Source: Clostridiales bacterium UBA1742
GTDB lineage: Bacteria > Bacillota > Clostridia > TANB77 > CAG-508
Direction of reading: 5' to 3'
Length of the DNA: 6,448 bases
NCBI GenBank assembly: GCA_002314935.1
Contig: DCHW01000050.1
Span: 1-6,448, forward strand
Part shown: positions 1 through 6,418 of the stretch, piece by piece
Layout of the letters: each line of letters opens with the position of its first letter
How positions within the stretch are numbered: position 1 is the first letter of the stretch
Notes under the pieces: model-generated
What the model was told of the DNA's origin: nothing
Seen by the model: only the letters and a program-made list of their open reading frames with translations
Database searches by the model: none
Made by a program: the position numbers and the translations under genes

Positions 1-52
1 ACATATGTTTGACTAACCTTCAAAATTACTAGTTTTTTTTAAGTATATTTTG

Positions 53-81
53 TTGACTTCATTTTTTTTATCATATATACT
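53..81 (+). promoter_or_regulatory. Sigma-A-type promoter for genes 1-2
   Basis: A -35 box TTGACT (53-58) and a -10 box TATACT (76-81) are separated by exactly 17 bp, each one base off the consensus. Transcription would begin near position 88, giving a leader of about 40 nt before the ATG at 127. The spacer contains a T-rich run. No operator or riboswitch fits in the short leader. This promoter probably drives both the glucosaminidase and the membrane protein that follows. It is inferred from sequence only. Confidence 0.75.
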
Positions 82-113
82 ATAAATGTATAAAATATGA
101 TAAAAAATACGAA

Positions 114-120
114 AGAGGAG
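114..120 (+). promoter_or_regulatory. Shine-Dalgarno site that decides the start of gene 1
   Basis: AGAGGAG lies 6 nt upstream of the ATG at 127. An in-frame ATG at 97 would extend the protein by 10 residues. It has no ribosome binding site, would begin only about 9 nt after the predicted transcription start, and would put a charged KNTKEEKK stretch ahead of the signal peptide. The start at 127 is therefore preferred. Confidence 0.85.
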
Positions 121-126
121 AAAAAA

Positions 127-1836
127 ATGCAAGAAAGATTACTTTTAAAGACACATAAAAAAACTTTGTGTATTTTAATTCTTTTTGTTCTAATATATAT
201 ATGTATGGGAGTAATAAATAAAACATCTTTAGTTAGTTATGCAACAACATATACATATAATATTTCTTCAAATGATTTACCGGCTGATTTTGATAGCAAA
301 TATCCTGGATACAGAAGTTTATTAGAAAGTTTGGTAAGTTCACATCCAAATTGGAAAGTTAAACTTATGGAAACTGGATTAGAATGGGATTCTGTAATTA
401 ATAATGAATATCAAGGACATGGGGGATCACCTAAAAATCTTGTCCCAAGTGATTATTCAGAAGGTTGGATTTGTTCAATTTGTGGACATACTGCTTATGA
501 TAATGGAAATTGGTGCTGTGCTTCAAGAGCAGCAATTGAATATACAATGGATCCAAGAAATACTTTAAACGATCAAAATGTTTTTCAATATTTAGAATTA
601 ATAAATGATACAAATATAACAAAAGATCAGGTTGCTTCAATGGCATGCCAAATTTCATATTTAAATAGCCAAAATTTAATTGATGCAATATATGAAGTTG
701 CAAACGAATATAATATTAATCCGTTTTATATTATAGGTAAAATTTTGCAAGAACAAGGAAGCAATGGAAGTATATTATGTTCAGGAAATGGATATAATGG
801 AAACTATGTTGGATACTATAACTTATTTAATGTAGGCGCTTCTGGAAATACAAACGAAGAAGTTATAATGAATGGATTAAAAAGAGCATATAATAAAGGT
901 TGGGATACTCCACAAAAAGCTATAATGGGTGGATTAAATCTAATAGTTAATAATTATATAAAATACGGACAAGACACACTATATTTTCAAAAATTTAATG
1001 TTGTATCCTCTCCATATTATTCAAACCAATATGCTCAAAATGTATTAGATTCAAAAAGTATAGGAACTACATTAAGAAAATATTATAATAATTCAAATTT
1101 ATTAGATAATAGCTTTACTTTTAAAGTTCCATTATATTTAAATATGCCAACTACAGCGTGTATACCACCATTAGAACAAAATGAAGCAACAAGTGGAGAG
1201 TTAGTATATATAAATGCAAATGGAGGTTTAGCTTTAAAAGATGCACCAGCAGGAAATCTTATTACATATATTGCACAAAATACAGAAGTATTAGTTATAA
1301 AAAGAGCAACAGAAAAGGTAAGTGGATATTATTGGGATAGAGTTTCTACACCAAAAGGAATTGGATATATGGCAAGAGAAGCAGCTGATGGAAGTAAAAC
1401 ATATTTAATGCCTGTAAATACAACACCAAATATAGATGTTACAAATAATAATAATTATTCTACTCCAAATGAAGATGGAATTATTAAAACAGAACCAAAT
1501 ACAACAGTAAATAAATTAAAAGAAACATATTCAAATTGTGTAATTATAAATAAAGATGGAACAGAAATAACTGGTGATACATTAGTTGGAACAGGAGCTA
1601 AAATAAAAATAGACGGAGTTGAAAAGTATACTGTAGTAAAACTTGGAGATGCTAATGGAGATGGAAAAATAACTGCATCAGATTATGTAAAAATAAAAAA
1701 TCATATAATGAATGTTACAGTACTTGATAATGTATTAAAAAGTGGAGCAGATGTAAATAAAGATGGAAATGTTACACCTGCAGATTATGTACAAATAAAA
1801 AATCATATAATGAAAATTAATAATATTACATTATAA
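127..1836 (+). CDS. Secreted GH73-like endo-beta-N-acetylglucosaminidase with SH3-like and dockerin domains
   Basis: This is a predicted peptidoglycan hydrolase of 569 residues, expected to cleave the N-acetylglucosaminyl linkages of the glycan strands outside the cell. It starts with a signal peptide: basic residues 4-12, hydrophobic core about 14-30, possible cleavage after SYA at 39. The catalytic region spans about 48-322. It carries the family's MDPRN segment, a helix ILQEQG whose Glu209 is the likely catalytic acid, and the YYNLFNVGASG motif (230-240). An unusual cluster Cys116, Cys119, Cys130, Cys131 sits just before MDPRN. An SH3-like module covers about 356-430, followed by an Asn-rich linker (431-451) and a small beta module (about 452-505). 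A C-terminal type I-like dockerin (507-562) has two Ca-binding loops: D508/N510/D512/D519 and D542/N544/D546/N548/D553. The gene is followed after 16 nt by the membrane protein gene. The GH73-type assignment and the dockerin are solid. The exact bond cut and the dockerin's partner are inferred or unknown. Confidence 0.88.
   Translation: MQERLLLKTHKKTLCILILFVLIYICMGVINKTSLVSYATTYTYNISSNDLPADFDSKYPGYRSLLESLVSSHPNWKVKLMETGLEWDSVINNEYQGHGGSPKNLVPSDYSEGWICSICGHTAYDNGNWCCASRAAIEYTMDPRNTLNDQNVFQYLELINDTNITKDQVASMACQISYLNSQNLIDAIYEVANEYNINPFYIIGKILQEQGSNGSILCSGNGYNGNYVGYYNLFNVGASGNTNEEVIMNGLKRAYNKGWDTPQKAIMGGLNLIVNNYIKYGQDTLYFQKFNVVSSPYYSNQYAQNVLDSKSIGTTLRKYYNNSNLLDNSFTFKVPLYLNMPTTACIPPLEQNEATSGELVYINANGGLALKDAPAGNLITYIAQNTEVLVIKRATEKVSGYYWDRVSTPKGIGYMAREAADGSKTYLMPVNTTPNIDVTNNNNYSTPNEDGIIKTEPNTTVNKLKETYSNCVIINKDGTEITGDTLVGTGAKIKIDGVEKYTVVKLGDANGDGKITASDYVKIKNHIMNVTVLDNVLKSGADVNKDGNVTPADYVQIKNHIMKINNITL
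1681..1814 (+). repeat. Direct DNA repeat encoding the two dockerin segments
   Basis: Positions 1681-1712 and 1783-1814 are 32-nt copies that differ at one base (A at 1690, C at 1792) and are offset by 102 bp, or 34 codons. Each encodes DYV-K/Q-IKNHIM, the helix after the Ca-binding loop. The duplicated segment is characteristic of dockerins, but the near-identity at the DNA level suggests a recent duplication or gene conversion between the halves. Confidence 0.85.
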
Positions 1837-1852
1837 AAAAGAGAGGTTATTT

Positions 1853-3304
1853 ATGAAAACAAAAATATTAAGAAATTTATTTACATTATTTTTTACAGTT
1901 CTAATAATGTTTATTTTATCTACTAAAATACAAGCTTCTAGTATGAGTGTTAGTGCATCAAAATATACTGTATCTCCTGGAGAATCATTTACCGTTACTG
2001 TTAGCGTAAGCAATGGTGCTGGATCTATAAATGTAAGTGCTTCAAATGGAAGTGTTAGTTCATCAAGTGCATGGATTGACAATTCTTCAGCTTCTTTTAC
2101 ATGTACAGCTGGATCTTCTGGTAGTGTAAAAGTAAGTGTAACAGGAAATTTTGCAGACTATACCACAGGTGAAGATGAAGCAACTAAATACGGTTCAGCC
2201 ACAGTTACAATACAAAGTGAGAGTTCCTCTTCGGAATCTTCAGGAACATCTAGTAATTCAGGTGGAAGTTCAAACTCATCATCAACTTCAAACAAGTCAA
2301 CAAATAAATCAACTACAAATAATACAACAAAGAAAACTGAAACAGAAGTAAAAAAATCAAATGATGTAACACTTTCAGCATTATCTTTAGAATTAGAAGG
2401 AGTTACTTTTGAACCAGAATTTGCAAAAGATGTTTTAGAATATACTGTAACAGTGCCAAATGAAATAACAACATTTGAGGTATATGCAACACCTTCAGAT
2501 TCAAAAGCTTCAGTAGAAGTAGCTGGAAATACTGATTTTCAAATTGGTGATAACACATTAACAATTAAGGTTACAGCAGAAGATGGAACAATTCAAACAT
2601 ATACAATAAAGGTAAAAAGAGAAAGAGAAAAATTAGCATTAAAAACATTAGTTATTAAATATGAAGATGAAAATGGAAATGTTTTTGAATTACCATTAAA
2701 TCCTTCTTTTATTTCTAATATATACGAATATACTTTGGAAGATATATCATATAAAATTAACAAATTATTGATTGAGTGTGAAGCAAATTTAGAAGGCGTA
2801 ACAATAGAAATGAGTGGAAACGAAGAACTAAAAGCTGGAGAAAATATTATTACAATAACATTAACGGTTCCAGTAGAGCTTGACCATGAATTACAAGAGG
2901 GAGAAGAAAAACCAGAAGATGAAAAAATAATATATACAATAAAAGTAAGCAAAGAAGAAACACCAACATTTTGGCAAAAAATAAAAAATAAAATAAAAGT
3001 AATATTTGGAACCATTTCAAATTGGTATAATAATAACAATAAAAAAATTATTGTTTCAAGCTTAGGTTTATGTGTAGCTGCAATGTTAGGATTATCTGTA
3101 TATATTGTAATTGATGCAAAAAAATATAAAGTTTTATTACAAAAATTAAATAAAGTTTCTGAAATTAATAGTATGAAACCTGAAACTATTAATGAAATAT
3201 CAGTAGAGGACAATACTGAGTCAGAAAATATAATAGAAGATATTTCAAATGATACAGAAAACGACACAACAGATAACAATAAAAAAGGTGGAAGACATTT
3301 TTAA
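1853..3304 (+). CDS. Membrane-anchored surface protein with Ig-like and two cadherin-like beta-sandwich domains
   Basis: The product has 483 residues and no enzymatic motif that I recognise. It starts with a signal peptide (1-28, likely cleavage after IQA). A compact Ig-like beta domain follows at about 31-120, with the opening YTVSPGESFTVTVSVSN. Next is a Ser/Thr/Asn/Lys-rich low-complexity stalk (about 121-171). Two domains resemble the Firmicutes cadherin-like beta-sandwich family: about 172-256, ending in YTIKVKRE, and about 261-368, ending in YTIKVSKE. The second is longer, with an acidic insertion (residues EGEEKPEDEK). A basic Trp-containing segment (373-398) precedes one transmembrane helix (399-420). 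A 63-residue acidic, Asn-rich tail (421-483) should be cytoplasmic. GAGAGG at 1841-1846 is the ribosome binding site, 6 nt before the ATG. The 16-nt gap to gene 1 implies co-transcription. A role as adhesin, wall-spanning anchor or receptor for the dockerin enzyme is inference; a canonical cohesin is not evident. Confidence 0.8.
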   Translation: MKTKILRNLFTLFFTVLIMFILSTKIQASSMSVSASKYTVSPGESFTVTVSVSNGAGSINVSASNGSVSSSSAWIDNSSASFTCTAGSSGSVKVSVTGNFADYTTGEDEATKYGSATVTIQSESSSSESSGTSSNSGGSSNSSSTSNKSTNKSTTNNTTKKTETEVKKSNDVTLSALSLELEGVTFEPEFAKDVLEYTVTVPNEITTFEVYATPSDSKASVEVAGNTDFQIGDNTLTIKVTAEDGTIQTYTIKVKREREKLALKTLVIKYEDENGNVFELPLNPSFISNIYEYTLEDISYKINKLLIECEANLEGVTIEMSGNEELKAGENIITITLTVPVELDHELQEGEEKPEDEKIIYTIKVSKEETPTFWQKIKNKIKVIFGTISNWYNNNNKKIIVSSLGLCVAAMLGLSVYIVIDAKKYKVLLQKLNKVSEINSMKPETINEISVEDNTESENIIEDISNDTENDTTDNNKKGGRHF

Positions 3305-3363
3305 TAAAGTACAAGAAAAAGCGAATTAATTTTCGCTTTTTCTATTGACACTTTATTTTTTTT
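3303..3363 (+). terminator. Intrinsic terminator of the gene 1-2 operon
   Basis: A perfect 12-bp stem (3314-3325 with 3332-3343, core AAAGCGAA/TTCGCTTT) encloses a 6-nt loop (3326-3331). Outside it, an 8-bp stem AATAAAGT/ACTTTATT (3303-3310 with 3350-3357) can extend the hairpin across a small asymmetric internal loop. A run of eight T (3356-3363) follows. The outer left arm begins inside the stop codon of gene 2. The strong -35 box of recN lies within the distal arm. Confidence 0.85.
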
Positions 3364-3373
3364 AATATAAAAT
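3345..3373 (+). promoter_or_regulatory. recN promoter overlapping the terminator
   Basis: A perfect -35 TTGACA (3345-3350) and a -10 TAAAAT (3368-3373) are separated by exactly 17 bp. Transcription would start around 3380. The -35 and most of the spacer coincide with the distal arm and T-tract of the preceding terminator. recN can therefore be transcribed independently of the upstream wall-protein operon. Confidence 0.75.
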
Positions 3374-3374
3374 A

Positions 3375-3388
3375 CAAACAGATGTTTA
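3375..3388 (+). promoter_or_regulatory. Candidate LexA (SOS) operator at recN
   Basis: The sequence CAAACAGATGTTTA fits the Gram-positive LexA box CGAACRNRYGTTYC at 11 of its 13 specified positions. The inner AAC-N4-GTT half-sites are intact, and the mismatches are the G at position 2 and the final C. It lies immediately after the -10 and over the predicted transcription start, a position where a bound repressor would block transcription. recN is a classical SOS gene in E. coli. LexA binding here is inferred. Confidence 0.5.
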
Positions 3389-3393
3389 GGAGG
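3388..3393 (+). promoter_or_regulatory. Shine-Dalgarno site that decides the recN start
   Basis: A perfect AGGAGG lies 9 nt before the ATG at 3403. An in-frame ATG at 3382 lies upstream of this site and inside the LexA-like palindrome. Its added MFRRLVK residues are not part of the usual RecN N-terminus, which begins directly with a beta strand like MINTLHIKNIGII. Confidence 0.9.
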
Positions 3394-3402
3394 CTGGTTA
3401 AA

Positions 3403-5013
3403 ATGATAAATACATTACATATTAAAAATATTGGAATAATAGATGATTTAACAATAGATTTTAATAAAGGTTTAAATATTTTAACAGGAGAAACAGGGGC
3501 TGGAAAAACTTTAATAATTGATTCTTTAGCATTAATTTGTGGAGAAAGATTTTCAAAAGAAATGATTAGAAAAGGCGAAGAACATTGTTTTGTAGAAGCT
3601 TGTATATGTTTAAATAGTATAGAAGAAACTACTATAATAGTAAGTAGAGATATATATTCAACAGGAAAAAATCTTTGTAAAATAAATGGACGAATGGTAA
3701 CAGTTAATGAATTAAAAGAATTTATGAGTAAAATTATAAATATACACGGACAACATGATAATCAAAATTTATTAAATCAGTCAACTCATATAGAATATTT
3801 AGATAATTTTATTGGTAAAAAAATAATTGAAATAAAAGAACAATACTTTACATATTTTAATGAATATAATCAGCTAAAAAAAGAGTTACAAGAAAACTAT
3901 GGTGATGATAAAGAAAAGCAAAGAAAATTGGATTTGCTAAAATATCAATTAAAAGAAATTGAAAATTCAAATTTAAAGATTGGTGAAGAAGAAGAACTAG
4001 AAGAAAAAAGAAATATAATAATAAATTCAGAAAAAATAAACGAAAATCTACAAATTGCAGATTTTGAAATTAGTGAAACAACAATGGATTCGTTAAATTC
4101 TGCAATAAGAGCATTGGAAAAATTAGAAATAATAGATGGCAAATATTCTAAAACTTTAAATGCAATAAAAAATGATTATTATGATTTGCAAGAAATTGGA
4201 AGAGATATAAATAATTTTAGAGAAGATAGTTTTTTTGATGAAAATGAAAAACAAATAATAGAAGAAAGATTAGATTTAATTTATACACTAAAAAGAAAAT
4301 ATGGAAATAACATAGAAGAAATATTAGAATACAAAAACAAATTATATAATGAAGTATCAGCAATAGAAAATTTAGAAGAATATATTATTAAATTAAAAAA
4401 CAAATTAAGCCAAACAGAAAAGTGTATGAATGAAATCTGTTGTAAGCTTAGTAACTTAAGAGAAGAATATTCAAAAAAATTAGCAGATTTAATTAATAAA
4501 GAATTGAATGACCTAGAAATGCATAATGCAAAAATTAATATAAAAATAGAAAATGAAAAATTTTTTAATAAAAATGGATTAGATAAAGTTACTTTTTATA
4601 TTGCAACTAATATTGGAGAAGATGAAAAAGAATTAAGTAAAATTGCATCAGGTGGTGAAATGTCTAGAATAATGTTATCTATAAAAAAAGTACTTTCTGA
4701 AACAGATACAGTTCCAATACTTATTTTTGATGAAATAGATACAGGAATAAGTGGAATTGCAGCTAATAGTGTGGCAGAAAAATTAAAATGTATCTCAAAG
4801 AAACATCAAGTATTATGCATAACACATTTACCTGCTATTGCAGCTAAAGGAGATTATAACTACTTTATAAAAAAGGAAAGTGACAGCAATAAAACAAGAA
4901 CAAAGATTAAATTATTAACTGAAAATGAAAAAATAGAAGAAGTTGCAAGAATAGCAAGTGGAAATATAACAGAAATTTCATTAAAACATGCAAGAGAACT
5001 AATTTGTGTATAA
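3403..5013 (+). CDS. recN: DNA repair ATPase RecN
   Basis: RecN is an SMC/cohesin-like cytoplasmic ATPase that acts early in recombinational repair of DNA double-strand breaks. It gathers DNA ends and supports RecA-dependent strand invasion. This copy has 536 residues, slightly shorter than typical homologues of about 550-580. The N-terminal ATPase half contains Walker A GETGAGKT (29-36) and the RecN/SMC Q-loop region IHGQHD (114-119). A long Glu/Lys-rich, largely helical section (about 145-375) should form the antiparallel coiled coil. The C-terminal half has the ABC signature ASGGEMS (415-421), Walker B ILIFDE with Asp443 and Glu444, the D-loop region DTGISG, and the switch His475 in ITHLPAIAA. 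All key residues are intact, so it should be active. It has its own promoter, a LexA-like box and a perfect ribosome binding site. Flanking cell-envelope genes suggest a rearranged locus compared with the argR-recN-spoIVB order known in many Firmicutes. Confidence 0.97.
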   Translation: MINTLHIKNIGIIDDLTIDFNKGLNILTGETGAGKTLIIDSLALICGERFSKEMIRKGEEHCFVEACICLNSIEETTIIVSRDIYSTGKNLCKINGRMVTVNELKEFMSKIINIHGQHDNQNLLNQSTHIEYLDNFIGKKIIEIKEQYFTYFNEYNQLKKELQENYGDDKEKQRKLDLLKYQLKEIENSNLKIGEEEELEEKRNIIINSEKINENLQIADFEISETTMDSLNSAIRALEKLEIIDGKYSKTLNAIKNDYYDLQEIGRDINNFREDSFFDENEKQIIEERLDLIYTLKRKYGNNIEEILEYKNKLYNEVSAIENLEEYIIKLKNKLSQTEKCMNEICCKLSNLREEYSKKLADLINKELNDLEMHNAKINIKIENEKFFNKNGLDKVTFYIATNIGEDEKELSKIASGGEMSRIMLSIKKVLSETDTVPILIFDEIDTGISGIAANSVAEKLKCISKKHQVLCITHLPAIAAKGDYNYFIKKESDSNKTRTKIKLLTENEKIEEVARIASGNITEISLKHARELICV

Positions 5014-5046
5014 AAAAACAAAATAACCAAAAATTAGATAAACACA

Positions 5047-5052
5047 TATAAT
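5047..5052 (+). promoter_or_regulatory. Possible -10 box of a gene 4 promoter
   Basis: A consensus TATAAT lies 55 nt before the gene 4 start codon. At 17 bp upstream only TAACCA (5024-5029) is found, which matches the -35 consensus at three of six positions, and there is no extended TGn motif. In sequence this AT-rich, TATAAT can occur by chance. No terminator separates recN from gene 4, so read-through from recN is an alternative. Confidence 0.4.
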
Positions 5053-5064
5053 ATTAATAAATAA

Positions 5065-5086
5065 TTATACGAAAAAACTCGTATAA
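5065..5086 (+). promoter_or_regulatory. 8-bp inverted repeat in the gene 4 leader
   Basis: TTATACGA (5065-5072) and TCGTATAA (5079-5086) form a perfect inverted repeat around a 6-nt A-rich centre. It sits between the putative -10 and the ribosome binding site at 5091-5097. No T-run follows on the + strand, so it is unlikely to be a terminator. It may be a repressor operator or a leader hairpin that stabilises the mRNA. Its function is unknown. Confidence 0.5.
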
Positions 5087-5107
5087 AACAAGAAGGAATG
5101 TGTTTAT

Positions 5108-6418
5108 ATGAAAAAAATAAAATTATTAATTATTATTGCTGTAACATTAGTATTAGCTATTGCAGGAGTGATTTTTAATATTAATTATACAGAAAAAGAT
5201 ATCGAAAAAATATCAACAGGAGTTGATGTTTTAATAGATATAATTGGAGAAGATAACAATGAATTTAGTTTAGAGACAATTGATGTTACAATAGAAGACG
5301 AAGAAGCACTAGAAGAACAAGAAATAGAAGATGAAGGATTTGAACTTCAAGGTGAAATTGCATATAATGGCATTACTGAAATTCCTAAAGAAACAGTAGG
5401 AGAATATAATGGCTTAACTTATTTTTCTCAAATTGATAATAGATGGAGAAATGTTCAATTTTCATCAATAGGAAATATTAATCAAACAATTGGAAGTTCT
5501 GGATGTGGACCAACTTGTGCTTCAATGGTTGTAACATCAATTAAAGGATTATATACACCAGAACAAATGGCAAATTTGTTTTTAAAATATGGATATAGAA
5601 GTGCTAATAATGGAACGTATTGGAGTGCTTTTAGATTTACTGCTGATGTATTTGATATTGAATATAAAGAATTAGTTAAATTAGATGATGTTTGTAATGC
5701 GTTAAATGATAATTGGATGTGTATAGCGGCGTGTGGAAATGGTTTATTTACAACTGGAGGACATTTTGTTTTAATATATGGAATAGATGGAGATACTTTA
5801 AAAATTTATGATCCATATTTATACAATGAAAAATTTAATACAGCTACTAGAAGAGGAAAGACAGTTATAAATGGAAATACAATATATTGTAATAAAGAAG
5901 TTTTTAGAGAATATGCAAATTATAGTAGATTTTTCTGCTTTAAAAATTTAAATATAGCATCACAAGATGCTAATGCAAATTTAACAGAAGAAAAACAAGA
6001 AGAAACAAAAGTTACAACGCGAAATACAGCTGGAAACTATTATAAATTAAAAGCAAATTGTAATTTATGGAGTAATTCGGATTTAACGGGAACAAGATAT
6101 TCATATTTAAAAAATACAAAAATAAAGGTACTAAAAAATATAAATGATGAAGTAGACTATATTTATGTACCAGCAACAGGAAGATATGCCTATATAAATA
6201 TAGCTTGGTATAATGGAAGTTCAGTAAGTAATACAAGTTCATCAACAAAAACAATGACAGTAATTGCTAAATCTGGACTAAATATAAGAGTAGGACCTGG
6301 AACAAATTATAAAAAAGTAGGTGCATATAGTTATGGAACAAAAGTAACGGTTTATTCAATAAACAATGGATGGGCCAAGGTAAATAATGGATATATGTGT
6401 GCACAATATTTAAAATAG
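5108..6418 (+). CDS. C39-like cysteine peptidase with N-terminal membrane segment and two SH3-like domains
   Basis: The product has 436 residues and is predicted to act outside the cell. A basic start (KKIK) and a hydrophobic stretch (about 6-23) form a signal peptide or, since no clear cleavage site is seen, a signal anchor. A strongly acidic spacer (about 40-88) follows. The peptidase domain (about 103-278) resembles the C39-like family. It has Cys133 in SGCGPTC as nucleophile, His219 in GGHFVLIYG and Asp235 in KIYDPYL, plus the family-typical opening YFSQIDNRWRNVQF. After a Glu/Thr-rich linker, a divergent SH3-like domain (about 309-370) and a clear SH3b domain (about 382-436, with GLNIRVGPGTNYKKVG) should bind the cell wall. 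AGAAGGA at 5091-5097 is the ribosome binding site. There is no ABC transporter part, so this is not a bacteriocin exporter. Substrate is unknown: peptidoglycan stem peptides or a surface protein are both possible. Gene 4 lies 94 nt after recN. Confidence 0.85.
   Translation: MKKIKLLIIIAVTLVLAIAGVIFNINYTEKDIEKISTGVDVLIDIIGEDNNEFSLETIDVTIEDEEALEEQEIEDEGFELQGEIAYNGITEIPKETVGEYNGLTYFSQIDNRWRNVQFSSIGNINQTIGSSGCGPTCASMVVTSIKGLYTPEQMANLFLKYGYRSANNGTYWSAFRFTADVFDIEYKELVKLDDVCNALNDNWMCIAACGNGLFTTGGHFVLIYGIDGDTLKIYDPYLYNEKFNTATRRGKTVINGNTIYCNKEVFREYANYSRFFCFKNLNIASQDANANLTEEKQEETKVTTRNTAGNYYKLKANCNLWSNSDLTGTRYSYLKNTKIKVLKNINDEVDYIYVPATGRYAYINIAWYNGSSVSNTSSSTKTMTVIAKSGLNIRVGPGTNYKKVGAYSYGTKVTVYSINNGWAKVNNGYMCAQYLK

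Noticed and set aside
9..14. A second TTGACT as a -35 box
   Set aside because: There is no -10-like sequence 16-18 bp downstream; that region is a T-run.
97..126. Upstream in-frame ATG of gene 1
   Set aside because: It has no ribosome binding site and is too close to the predicted transcription start. The real Shine-Dalgarno site lies downstream of it.
431..703. Minus-strand open frame of 90 codons
   Set aside because: It is contained in the catalytic domain of gene 1, and its Leu/His/Tyr-rich translation has no domain pattern.
1931..2212. N-terminal domain of gene 2 as a genuine cohesin
   Set aside because: At about 90 residues it is much shorter than cohesins (about 140), and beyond the common opening beta strand no cohesin motif is visible. 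It is kept only as a hypothesis in the findings.
2151..2351. Plus-strand open frame of 66 codons, Gln-rich
   Set aside because: It is the out-of-frame reading of the Ser/Thr/Asn-rich stalk of gene 2.
2593..3279. A 228-codon open frame on the minus strand
   Set aside because: It lies wholly inside gene 2, which has a signal peptide, recognisable domains and a ribosome binding site. Its Ser/Ile/Phe-rich product is what the complement of AT-rich coding DNA gives.
3382..3402. Upstream in-frame ATG of recN
   Set aside because: It overlaps the operator-like palindrome, precedes the AGGAGG site and adds residues not seen at RecN N-termini.
5065..5086. Hairpin after recN as a terminator
   Set aside because: No T-run follows on the + strand, and it sits within 22 nt of the next start codon.
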